26,026 nucleotides of DNA from CAYMCV01 sp964389005 (GTDB taxonomy: Bacteria; Bacillota; Clostridia; Lachnospirales; Lachnospiraceae). The notes under the pieces are model-generated. The model was given only the letters and a program-made list of their open reading frames with translations. It was not told where the DNA came from and made no database searches. The position numbers and the translations under genes were made by a program. This document shows, piece after piece, positions 16,640-23,139 of the stretch (within the stretch, counting starts at the first letter, position 1; every line of letters begins with the position of its first letter). Location of the stretch: contig CAYMCV010000025.1 of NCBI GenBank assembly GCA_964389005.1, forward strand, positions 1 to 26,026, given 5' to 3'.

Positions 16640-17197
16640 TTAAATTTCTTTTCCGCCGTCGACGGAGTTTTTGTGTTCCTGTAAGTATTCTTTTATGTAT
16701 CCGGATACCTCCGGCGTCTGAAACGGAATCCCGCCCAACACCTCTCTGAATTCTCGGGTGTCCAGTACGAACTCCTTATCATTAAAACAATAACGATAGA
16801 TAAAATCCATCTCCGGATGATAAACAACCAGGGTATGTATCGTTGTCGTGATATCGCCCAACGGCATTCTGTCGATACTCGACAGTACGAAAACCGCTTC
16901 TAAGCGGGTGCCCTTCCCCAACTCTGATTGAATTTGAAAAGAACCTCCTGTCAATTCTGCAGCCTGCTTAAAAAAAGGAACCCCTAAACCGACTTTTCGC
17001 GTGGTTCTTGTCGTATAGAAAGGGTCTTCCACGCTTTGAACCTGCTCTGCAGTCATTCCGCAACCGTTGTCTTCCAAGACCACGGTTAACCTGTCTTCCT
17101 TCTCATTTACTGTCACATCGATTCGAAGCAACTGTGCACCTGCACGTACAGAATTCTCTGCCGTATCCAGTATATTGAGTGATATTTCAGTCAACAC
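16640..17197 (-). CDS. GHKL-type ATP-binding protein in the hydrogenase operon
   Basis: A 185-residue protein with a histidine-kinase-like ATPase fold but no phosphoacceptor helix. The N box is around DTAENSVRAGA (Asn15), the G1 box is EDNGCGM (Asp43, Gly45, Gly47) and the G2 region is KVGLGVPFFKQAAELTGG (~68-85), followed by GKGT (95-98). Residues ~115-185 form an extra C-terminal part with no recognised motif. The start is GTG at 17197, preceded by GGGG at about 9 bases. It lies between the NuoE-like and HndB-like genes with ~20-base gaps, so it is cotranscribed with the hydrogenase. I infer a regulatory role; no partner is known from the sequence. Confidence 0.85.
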   Translation of the reverse strand: MLTEISLNILDTAENSVRAGAQLLRIDVTVNEKEDRLTVVLEDNGCGMTAEQVQSVEDPFYTTRTTRKVGLGVPFFKQAAELTGGSFQIQSELGKGTRLEAVFVLSSIDRMPLGDITTTIHTLVVYHPEMDFIYRYCFNDKEFVLDTREFREVLGGIPFQTPEVSGYIKEYLQEHKNSVDGGKEI

Positions 17198-17220
17198 ATC
17201 CGTTTACCCCACGTAACTTA

Positions 17221-17718
17221 TCAATCTTGATACTTCGCAACAATGCCCGGAATCTCATCAACGGTCAATCTACCGTATACTTCGCCGTTAATCATCATAA
17301 CAGGTGCAAGACCGCACGCACCTACGCAACGACATGCATCCAACGAAAACTTTCCGTCCGGTGTACATTCACCGCCTTTGATACCCAAAATCTCTTCCAG
17401 CTTACTGTAAACATCTCCTGAACCCTTAACGTAGCACGCAGTTCCCAAGCATACGGAAATCTGGTACTTTCCTTTGGGATTCAAAGAAAACTGTGAATAG
17501 AAAGTTGCAACACCGTAAACTTTTTCGAGTGGTATTCCCATCCCGTCGGCAATCATGGTCTGAACTTCTATGGGTAAGTATCCATAAATGTCCTGTGCTT
17601 TCTGCATAACCGGCATCAAAGCACCCTTCTCACCTTTGTTTTCAGCGATGACTTTCTGAAGTGCCTCCTCTTGCTCTTTCGTTCCGGCAAAAGGTACTGT
17701 TGTTTTCTTAGAACTCAT
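17221..17718 (-). CDS. hydC: NuoE-like [2Fe-2S] subunit of the [FeFe] hydrogenase (HydC/HndA)
   Basis: A 165-residue 24-kDa-type subunit that carries a [2Fe-2S] cluster next to the NuoF-like flavoprotein. It has the helical N-terminal domain (GALMPVMQKAQDIYGYLP) and a thioredoxin-like domain with ligands Cys90, Cys95, Cys131 and Cys135 (SVCLGTACYVKGS and CVGACGLAPVM). FYSQFSLNPKGKY is also typical. The start is ATG at 17718, with AGGAGG upstream; an in-frame ATG at 17808 would add 30 residues encoded by the leader region and is rejected. It is the first gene of the operon, with the promoter at 17816-17844. Confidence 0.96.
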   Translation of the reverse strand: MSSKKTTVPFAGTKEQEEALQKVIAENKGEKGALMPVMQKAQDIYGYLPIEVQTMIADGMGIPLEKVYGVATFYSQFSLNPKGKYQISVCLGTACYVKGSGDVYSKLEEILGIKGGECTPDGKFSLDACRCVGACGLAPVMMINGEVYGRLTVDEIPGIVAKYQD

Positions 17719-17732
17719 CCTAAAAAACCTCC

Positions 17733-17750
17733 TTGATATTTTTTTAACAA
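17733..17750. promoter_or_regulatory. Candidate Rex operator in the hydrogenase leader
   Basis: Read on the minus strand, TTGTTAAAAAAATATCAA matches the clostridial Rex consensus TTGTTAAnnnnTTAACAA at 12 of 14 defined positions. It overlaps the region just before the hydC ribosome binding site, ~60-75 bases after the predicted start site. Rex is an NADH/NAD+ sensor known to control hydrogenase and fermentation genes. AT-rich background makes a chance match possible. Confidence 0.4.
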
Positions 17751-17762
17751 TTCCGTACAAAC

Positions 17763-17792
17763 TAAAAAACTGCCCGAATGTTCCATGACAGT
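17763..17792 (-). terminator. Possible attenuator hairpin in the hydrogenase operon leader
   Basis: On the minus strand ACTGTC / GGCAGT (6 pairs, one G-T) with a 12-base loop is followed directly by TTTTTT. It lies inside the ~90-base leader, between promoter and hydC, so termination here would reduce operon expression. The stem is short. Confidence 0.4.
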
Positions 17793-17815
17793 CATTTAGC
17801 GACAACATCCTTGTT

Positions 17816-17844
17816 ATTTTAGCATAATGTGCATAAAAAATCTA
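17816..17844 (-). promoter_or_regulatory. Promoter of the hydrogenase operon
   Basis: On the minus strand TGCTAAAAT (TG-N-TAAAAT; TAAAAT at 17816-17821) is an extended -10, with a weak -35 TAGATT at 17839-17844 and a 17-base spacer. The surrounding block (TGCTAG.TTT...CACA.TTATGCTA) is very similar to the decarboxylase promoter. Confidence 0.65.
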
Positions 17845-17878
17845 GCATAATCATAAATAAAATGATGAACCTCATGTC

Positions 17879-17912
17879 ATATGTCCGCAATCACTCCGAT
17901 TCACGGACATAT
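17879..17912. other. Long dyad between the chemotaxis gene and the hydrogenase operon
   Basis: A perfect 9-base inverted repeat ATATGTCCG / CGGACATAT separated by 16 bases, with some further pairing inside. It is 22 bases after the chemotaxis gene stop and ~35 bases upstream of the hydrogenase -35. There is no T run on either side. It could be a weak terminator or an operator for the hydrogenase promoter; the sequence does not decide. Confidence 0.45.
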
Positions 17913-17934
17913 CATATTGTACACGCTCTCTTAA

Positions 17935-19632
17935 TTAATGATAAAAATTAATCGTTGCAGCCAGTTTTTCCGCCAAAGAATCCAATCTCGAAGCGCGCTC
18001 GCTCAAGGTCGCCATTTCGGCACTCAATTCCTCAACCGTTGCATTGGTCTGCTCGCAAGCTGCTGCATTTTCTTCACTGATGGCACTTAAACTCTCAATG
18101 GATTCCACAATGGCATCTCTTGAACTCTGGAGAGAAAGAGCCTTACCGTTGATATTCATGACTTCTTCAATCGTCTCTGTAACGCCTTCACCGAGCAGCG
18201 TAAATTTCTCTCTTGTTTCAATGAGTTTGTTATATTCCGAACGCATGACTTCCTGTACATCCGTCGCTGTCGAAACCGTCTCGCCGGAATCAAAAATCAA
18301 TCGTTCCACAATATCCTGAATTTCCTTTGCGGCCTCATCACTCTGCTCCGCAAGTTTCTTGATTTCTTCCGCAACCACCGCAAAACCTCGTCCGGCCTCA
18401 CCGGCTCTTGCCGCCTCAATGGATGCATTCAGCGAAAGTAGATTCGTCTGACTTGCAATTGACATAATCAAATCAACAGACTCTCGAATATGCTCAACGG
18501 AATCATTGGTCGTAACGACCTGCGATGAAATCTTTTGGATTGCCTCTCCGGTCTTGGCATTGGTCTCCAACAATTCTTCCATTGTCGTAAGTGCCGCCTC
18601 TCCGGCTTCCTGCATTTTTTCGGAACTCTCATTCAAATTCTCGACGCTTGACGTAATATTGTTAATGCTGCCGTCCATCTCTGTTGTCTTTCCCGCAACA
18701 TGTTCCACATCCGAAGCCATGGTTCCTGCACCGCTTGCAATACCTTCCACAGTGGTACCCATTTCGTTCGCATTATCGGCACAGGTTGAACTGATGTTCT
18801 TCAAATCCGCCGAACTCTCACCCAGTTCCCCGGCAATTTCTTTCATAGAATTGACGGTATCCGTTATGGAGTTTCTGACACCTTCCACACTCTTTCCAAG
18901 TGCACCGATTTCATCTTTTCTTTGCATAACTCCGGGACTCATCTTAATCTTCAAATTACCGTTTACAACACTGCCGAGTACAAACTGCGCATTCTTCAAA
19001 GCCTTGGAAACGCCGCGACCATAAATCATCCCGCCTGCGCAAGAGCACGCAACCACAACCGCCATTGCAATCGTAAAAACCACCCATATATGCTTGATTT
19101 CATTAATGGCATCGCTTCTGTCCGCAGTTGCCACCAGAATATCTTCATTGGGAAGAATATGGTATCCTGCGTATTTCGTCACGCCATTAAACTCATACTC
19201 CAGTACGTCATCCTCAGGATGTACCCCTTGACTGATTTGGGTAACCAATTCCGTAACCGCTGCATTCTCAACCTTTGCACCGACTTTCTCTTCTGTCGGG
19301 TGATACAACATGGTTCCCGTACTGTCAACCAGATATATATAGGAAGAAGGAAGACTGTTTGCTTTCGCATCTTCCAAAATTTCCTTATAGAATTCGTAAT
19401 TGATATCGGCAGAATCCATATCGGCTTCTTTGCTCTCCAAAGTCTTCCCGTATGACATTGCCATAATTAACAAATTTTCCTGACTGAAGGCCTCCAAGTC
19501 AGAGACATAAGTCGGTATAATCGCGCCCGCCGCAAAAATAAAAGATATGATTGCAACAGCCACAATCATAATCATAATCTTCGTTTGCATTTTAGAGAAA
19601 AAAGATACGCGCCCCGAGTTTTCTTTTGCCAT
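17935..19632 (-). CDS. Methyl-accepting chemotaxis protein
   Basis: A 565-residue transmembrane chemoreceptor. TM1 is at ~19-41; an extracytoplasmic ligand domain (~42-180, dCache-like, with YIYLVDSTGTMLYHPTEEKVG and DILVATADRSD) follows; TM2 is at ~182-203, then a HAMP-type linker and a long helical signalling domain. The tip sequence QTNLLSLNASIEAARAGEAG, then RGFAVVAEEIKKLAEQS, is the canonical CheA/CheW contact region. The start is ATG at 19632, with GGGAGG upstream; an in-frame ATG at 19674 would add 14 residues and is rejected. It is transcribed alone, between the hydrogenase operon and the divergent HydS operon. The ligand is unknown. Confidence 0.95.
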   Translation of the reverse strand: MAKENSGRVSFFSKMQTKIMIMIVAVAIISFIFAAGAIIPTYVSDLEAFSQENLLIMAMSYGKTLESKEADMDSADINYEFYKEILEDAKANSLPSSYIYLVDSTGTMLYHPTEEKVGAKVENAAVTELVTQISQGVHPEDDVLEYEFNGVTKYAGYHILPNEDILVATADRSDAINEIKHIWVVFTIAMAVVVACSCAGGMIYGRGVSKALKNAQFVLGSVVNGNLKIKMSPGVMQRKDEIGALGKSVEGVRNSITDTVNSMKEIAGELGESSADLKNISSTCADNANEMGTTVEGIASGAGTMASDVEHVAGKTTEMDGSINNITSSVENLNESSEKMQEAGEAALTTMEELLETNAKTGEAIQKISSQVVTTNDSVEHIRESVDLIMSIASQTNLLSLNASIEAARAGEAGRGFAVVAEEIKKLAEQSDEAAKEIQDIVERLIFDSGETVSTATDVQEVMRSEYNKLIETREKFTLLGEGVTETIEEVMNINGKALSLQSSRDAIVESIESLSAISEENAAACEQTNATVEELSAEMATLSERASRLDSLAEKLAATINFYH

Positions 19633-19703
19633 GTTGTGTAACCTCCCAAGTATAAAATTCTTATACGTCCACAATCTTTTGTGTATCCCAAAGTCATATG
19701 GTT

Positions 19704-19732
19704 ATCTTACCTTATTTTACTCATTTTTACAA
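19704..19732 (-). promoter_or_regulatory. Candidate promoter of the chemotaxis gene
   Basis: On the minus strand TTGTAA (19727-19732) and TAAGAT (19704-19709) have a 17-base spacer. The same stretch contains TAAA...GATAA with ~16-base spacing, which loosely resembles a motility (sigma-28) promoter. Which is used cannot be told. Confidence 0.35.
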
Positions 19733-19740
19733 GACAATTC

Positions 19741-19774
19741 GACTTCTTTTCGCCATATTCCGAGGTCTTTTTTT
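19741..19774 (+). terminator. Terminator-like hairpin in the divergent intergenic region
   Basis: On the plus strand GACTTC / GAGGTC (6 pairs, one T-G) with a 15-base loop is followed by seven Ts. No plus-strand gene lies just upstream, so it would only stop antisense or upstream transcription. The rest of the ~300-base region 19633-19932 holds the two divergent promoters and the leader hairpin listed separately, and no gene that I can see. Confidence 0.35.
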
Positions 19775-19787
19775 ATGTTCGTCCGCA

Positions 19788-19816
19788 TTGTAATTTATTC
19801 GTGTCTATGCTATGCT
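19788..19816 (+). promoter_or_regulatory. Candidate promoter of the HydS operon
   Basis: TTGTAA (19788-19793) and TATGCT (19811-19816) with a 17-base spacer and an extended -10 TG-N (TGCTATGCT). The expected start near 19823 gives a leader of ~110 bases. Confidence 0.5.
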
Positions 19817-19846
19817 ATATCTTGTCGGAAGCATATGTTTTTTCCG

Positions 19847-19882
19847 AATGGACAAGGTCGCCAACCATATGATTTGTCCGTT
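19847..19882 (+). other. Leader hairpin of the HydS operon
   Basis: A 9-pair stem AATGGACAA / TTGTCCGTT (one T-G) with an 18-base loop, followed by TCATTTTTAG. It lies between the candidate promoter and the first gene. The T-rich tail makes an attenuator possible. Confidence 0.4.
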
Positions 19883-19932
19883 TCATTTTTAGCAGCGCTA
19901 TCTACGTTTTTGGAGAGGAGAATTTTCGGTAT

Positions 19933-20286
19933 ATGACTGTAAATGACATTGTGCGTATTTTGGACGCAACCGTTTTGTCCGGCGAGGGACAACTGAATCG
20001 CGAGGTGCATACCGCTTGCGGTTCCGATATGATGAGTGATGTTTTGGCATTTGTAAAGGATCAATGTGTCCTGTTGACGGGATTGTGCAATCCGCAGGTA
20101 ATTCGAACGGCAGAGATGATGGATGTAGTCTGCATTGTTTTTGTTCGCGGCAAGATGCCGGACGAATCGATTCTGTCGTTGGCACGTCTGAATGAAGTTC
20201 CCATACTTTCCACCAATCACAGAATGTTTTCTGCCTGCGGACTTCTATATCAAAACGGACTGCGGGGAGGTGGCGGACATGAATGA
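19933..20286 (+). CDS. DRTGG domain-containing protein (first copy)
   Basis: A 117-residue protein that is essentially one DRTGG-type domain. The fold pattern is visible in VRILDATVLSGEGQLNREV, ACGSDMMSDVLAF, VLLTGLCNPQVIRTAEMMDV, CIVFVRGKMPDESILSLARL and VPILSTNHRMFSACGLLY. DRTGG domains occur in phosphotransacetylase-type and CBS proteins and as small stand-alone proteins beside [FeFe] hydrogenases; their ligand is unknown to me. GGAGAGGAG lies ~12 bases before the ATG, rather far. The Gly-rich tail (GGGGHE) is encoded by the Shine-Dalgarno of the next gene, and the two genes overlap by 8 bases (ATGAATGA). It is the first gene of the HydS operon. Confidence 0.85.
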   Translation: MTVNDIVRILDATVLSGEGQLNREVHTACGSDMMSDVLAFVKDQCVLLTGLCNPQVIRTAEMMDVVCIVFVRGKMPDESILSLARLNEVPILSTNHRMFSACGLLYQNGLRGGGGHE

Positions 20287-20701
20287 CCGAATTTTCCTGA
20301 AATACCAAGTCTCTGATGAGGATTTTACAAGGGCGGGCGAAGCTTCCAGCGATGTAAAGAAGAAATTAAAACAAATGGGTGTTTCCCCCGAAGTGATTCG
20401 TAAAGTCGCCATTGCACTGTATGAGGGAGAAATCAACATGGTAATTCACGCAAACGGCGGCGAGATTACCGTTTCCATCACCGAAGCCGACATCACACTG
20501 ATTTTGGCTGATACAGGTCCCGGAATTCCGGACATCGACAAAGCTATGCAAGCCGGCTACTCCACTGCCCCGGACAACATTCGTAATCTCGGATTCGGTG
20601 CGGGCATGGGACTTCCCAACATGAAGAAGAATTCCGACGAGATGACCATCGATACGGTTATCGGCGTCGGCACAACTGTAACAATGAAGGTAAACTTATA
20701 G
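20279..20701 (+). CDS. RsbT-like serine/threonine kinase (GHKL anti-sigma-factor type)
   Basis: A 140-residue ATP-binding protein of the RsbW/RsbT class. The N box is LYEGEINMVIHANGG (Glu51, Asn53, His57), the G1 box is ADTGPGIPDIDKAMQAGYST (Asp78, Gly80, Gly82) and the G2 region GFGAGMGLPNMKKNSDEM is close to the stressosome switch kinase RsbT (recalled GPGIPDIE.A...GYST and GAGLPGVKRLMDEF). These proteins phosphorylate STAS-domain partners. The start is ATG at 20279, with GGGGAGG upstream; an in-frame ATG at 20192 lies inside the DRTGG gene and is rejected. No STAS or sigma-factor partner is seen in the window. It precedes HydS by 23 bases. Confidence 0.88.
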   Translation: MNDRIFLKYQVSDEDFTRAGEASSDVKKKLKQMGVSPEVIRKVAIALYEGEINMVIHANGGEITVSITEADITLILADTGPGIPDIDKAMQAGYSTAPDNIRNLGFGAGMGLPNMKKNSDEMTIDTVIGVGTTVTMKVNL

Positions 20702-20724
20702 ACAAAACATAACGGAGAATCATA

Positions 20725-22008
20725 ATGAGTACATATGGTAATTCAGTGTATCTGCTTGAGAATCAGTGTAAAGGATGTACCAACTGTATCAAACGTTGCC
20801 CCACGCAGGCAATTCGCGTCCGTAACAATAAAGCCGTCATCACACTCGGTAAATGTATCGATTGCGGCGAATGTATACGTATCTGTCCGCACCATGCCAA
20901 AAAAGCCAAGCGTGATTTTATCGACGCCATTCATAATTATGAGTATACCGTTGCCCTACCGGCTCCTTCTTTGTATGCGCAGGTTAACAATTTAGAGGAC
21001 GTGAACATCTTGCTGACTGCCCTGAAACACATGGGTTTTGATGATGTTTTCGAAGTCAGTGCCGCTGCAGAGCTCATCTCCGAATGCTCTCGCACCTATG
21101 TGAGCGAACACCAAGAGCAATGGCCGTTAATCAGCACTGCTTGCCCAACAGTGGTTCGTTTGATTCAACTTCGTTTTCCAAACCTTGTTGAACACTTGCT
21201 TCCGCTCATCACGCCGGCAGAACTTGCCGCAGCAATCGCGCGTAAACGAGCCATGGAGCAAACCGGACTTGCAGCGGATAAAATCGGCATATTCTTCCTG
21301 TCGCCCTGCCCTTCCAAGGTTACGGCAGCAAAAGCACCCATCGGATATGATAAAAGCGAAATTGATGCAGTTCTTGCAATCAAAGATATCTATCCGGCAT
21401 TAATCGGCTCCATGCCGGATGCCGCAAAGAATCCCGAGGATTTATCGCTTTCCGGCAAAATCGGCATCAGTTGGGGCGGAACGGGCGGCGAGGCCGGAGG
21501 CCTTTTAACCGACTCTTATCTGGCGGCAGACGGAATTGAGAATGTCATTCACATTTTAGAAGATCTGGAAGATGACAAATTCTCCGCAGACCTGGCTTTT
21601 ATCGAATTGAATGCATGCAGCGGCGGATGTGTTGGCGGCGTCATGGCTGTCGAGAACCCCTATGCGGCGAAAGCGAAGTTGCAACACCTGCGAAAATACA
21701 TGCCCGTGGCCGGATATCACAATTCAGATACCTTGCCGCTTCCGCTTGAATGGACGCGCGAAGTCGAGTATCAACCCGTCTTCGAACTTGCCAACAATCT
21801 CAAAGAAAGTATCGAGAAAATGTCTCGCATCGAGGAATTGTGTGAGCGTTTCCCCGGCTTAGATTGCGGCTGTTGCGGTGCACCTTCGTGCAAAGCGCTT
21901 GCGGAGGATATTGTTTGCGGCGTTGCCAAAGAGCAGGATTGTATCTATGTACTCAAAGAATACTTACACAAATTAACCGATGACATATCCAAATTAAACG
22001 GAATATAG
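20725..22008 (+). CDS. hydS: Sensory-type [FeFe] hydrogenase (HydS; group C/D-like)
   Basis: A 427-residue [FeFe] hydrogenase-like protein. Two N-terminal ferredoxin [4Fe-4S] motifs (Cys15/18/21/25; Cys44/47/50/54) lead to an H-cluster domain with ligands Cys140 (TACP), Cys195 (SPCPSK), Cys298 and Cys302 (ELNACSGGCVGG). The 55-residue spacing from Cys140 to Cys195 equals that of classical enzymes. Lys198 is kept, but the proton-relay Cys is Ala139 and the L2 Glu is Ala201, as in sensory hydrogenases. The C-terminal FeS domain fits C-x2-C-x4-C-x16-C (Cys381, 384, 389, 406). No PAS domain is present, so it is closer to group D than to classical PAS-bearing group C. Its role as an H2/redox sensor is inferred from family and context. 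GGAGAA precedes the ATG. Confidence 0.9.
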   Translation: MSTYGNSVYLLENQCKGCTNCIKRCPTQAIRVRNNKAVITLGKCIDCGECIRICPHHAKKAKRDFIDAIHNYEYTVALPAPSLYAQVNNLEDVNILLTALKHMGFDDVFEVSAAAELISECSRTYVSEHQEQWPLISTACPTVVRLIQLRFPNLVEHLLPLITPAELAAAIARKRAMEQTGLAADKIGIFFLSPCPSKVTAAKAPIGYDKSEIDAVLAIKDIYPALIGSMPDAAKNPEDLSLSGKIGISWGGTGGEAGGLLTDSYLAADGIENVIHILEDLEDDKFSADLAFIELNACSGGCVGGVMAVENPYAAKAKLQHLRKYMPVAGYHNSDTLPLPLEWTREVEYQPVFELANNLKESIEKMSRIEELCERFPGLDCGCCGAPSCKALAEDIVCGVAKEQDCIYVLKEYLHKLTDDISKLNGI

Positions 22009-22018
22009 GAGGAAAACA

Positions 22019-22357
22019 ATGGCTACCCTAAAAGACATTTGTTCGTTGGCGGATTTCTCCGTCGTATGTGATTCATTTGATGCAAATCGCAGTATTTCCA
22101 CTCCTTTTTGCTGTGACTTGTTAAGCATTGCAATGGGAAAGGCCAAAGCCGATTCTTGTTGGGTTACCGTGATGGCGAACGTGAATACGCTGGCGGTTGC
22201 CTCTCTCGCCGATGTATCCTGCATCATTTTGGCAGAAAGTGCTGCATTTGATTCGGCTGTAATTGAAAAAGCCAAAGAACAGGGAATCGCTGTATTTGCA
22301 ACGGATTTACCCGTTTTTGAGGCTGCGCTTCGTATATACGAATTACAACATGCTTAA
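22019..22357 (+). CDS. DRTGG domain-containing protein (second copy)
   Basis: A 112-residue DRTGG-type protein, paralogous in pattern to the first copy. FCCDLLSIAMGKAKADSCWV matches CGSDMMSDVLAF..., VNTLAVASLADVSCIILAE matches NPQVIRTAEMMDVVCIVFV, and IEKAKEQGIAVFATDLPVFEAA matches LSLARLNEVPILSTNHRMFSA. Overall identity is low. AGGAGG lies ~6 bases before the ATG and 3 bases after the hydS stop. It overlaps the following PHP gene by 8 bases (ATGCTTAA), implying translational coupling. The function is unknown. Confidence 0.82.
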   Translation: MATLKDICSLADFSVVCDSFDANRSISTPFCCDLLSIAMGKAKADSCWVTVMANVNTLAVASLADVSCIILAESAAFDSAVIEKAKEQGIAVFATDLPVFEAALRIYELQHA

Positions 22358-23084
22358 GCCCCTGGCCTATGATTTACACATCCATTCCTGTCTCTCTCCC
22401 TGCGGTGATGATGACATGACCCCCGGGAACATCGTGGGAATGGCCGTTGTAAAGCAACTGGATGTCATTGCCGTTACAGATCATAATTCCTGTAAAAACT
22501 GCCCGGCCGTCATGAAAATAGCAGAAGAATACCCGCTCCTGGTCATTCCCGGAATGGAATTGACCACGCAGGAGGAGGTTCATGTGTTGTGCCTCTTTCC
22601 GACGCTTTCCGATGCGCTTTCTTTTGATGCTTATGTTGAGGCTCATCTTCTTCCGCTCCCAAATGCTCCCGACAAATTCGGTCACCAGATTATCATGAAT
22701 GAACAAGACGAGGCAATTTCGGAGTACCCTCTGTTGCTGATATCCGCAACAGACATTGCATTTCATGATGTATACCCACTTGTTACGGCGCATCACGGAA
22801 TCATGATTCCTGCACATATCGACAAAAGTTCCTACAGTCTCATTTCCAATCTCGGCTTTGTCCCCGCGAACAGTCTTTTTCGCTGCGCAGAGCTAAAAAA
22901 TCTCTCCAATCTGCATACTTTGGTCTCCGCAAATCCTTATCTGAAGCAGTGTCGCATCATTACTGATTCTGATGCGCATTACTTGGAACACATCAATGAA
23001 CCCACACACACAATCTATGCAGAAAGCCCCTCTGCAGCTTCCGTCCTGAAAGTTTTGTGCTCAGATTCATTTTTATCTCATTGA
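22350..23084 (+). CDS. PHP-domain metal-dependent phosphoesterase
   Basis: A 244-residue protein of the PHP family (TrpH/YciV-like nucleotide or oligonucleotide phosphatases). Metal-site motifs are DLHIHSCLSPCG (His10, His12), AVTDHNS (Asp44, His45), GMELTTQEEVHVL (Glu70), IPAHIDK and ITDSDAH. In related proteins this site holds three metals and hydrolyses phosphoesters such as 3',5'-bisphosphonucleotides. The start is ATG at 22350, overlapping the end of the DRTGG gene; an in-frame ATG at 22263 lies inside that gene and is rejected. As the last gene of the HydS operon it could be the output enzyme; PHP or phosphatase genes are reported next to some sensory hydrogenases. The substrate is not evident. 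Confidence 0.88.
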   Translation: MLKPLAYDLHIHSCLSPCGDDDMTPGNIVGMAVVKQLDVIAVTDHNSCKNCPAVMKIAEEYPLLVIPGMELTTQEEVHVLCLFPTLSDALSFDAYVEAHLLPLPNAPDKFGHQIIMNEQDEAISEYPLLLISATDIAFHDVYPLVTAHHGIMIPAHIDKSSYSLISNLGFVPANSLFRCAELKNLSNLHTLVSANPYLKQCRIITDSDAHYLEHINEPTHTIYAESPSAASVLKVLCSDSFLSH

Positions 23085-23106
23085 TTTTTACGTTTATCCG
23101 TAAAAA
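23085..23106. other. AT-rich hairpin directly after the PHP gene
   Basis: An inverted repeat TTTTTACG / CGTAAAAA with a 6-base loop starts right after the stop codon. Because As rather than Ts follow the stem, it is not a standard intrinsic terminator, but it may mark the end of the operon. Confidence 0.4.
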
Positions 23107-23110
23107 AATG

Positions 23111-23139
23111 TTGATAAAATCTAGGTTTTATATTAAACT
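23111..23139 (+). promoter_or_regulatory. Promoter of the pyruvate:ferredoxin oxidoreductase gene
   Basis: TTGATA (23111-23116) and TAAACT (23134-23139) with a 17-base spacer containing CTAGGTTT. The leader is ~87 bases and includes a small hairpin AAGGC / GCCTT (23156-23173). Confidence 0.6.

Noticed and set aside
17719..17808. 30-codon N-terminal extension of the NuoE-like subunit
   Set aside because: It is encoded by the leader with its hairpin and T run; AGGAGG supports the ATG at 17718.
23085..23106. Intrinsic terminator after the PHP gene
   Set aside because: The stem is AT-rich and followed by As rather than Ts in the direction of transcription; kept only as a hairpin.
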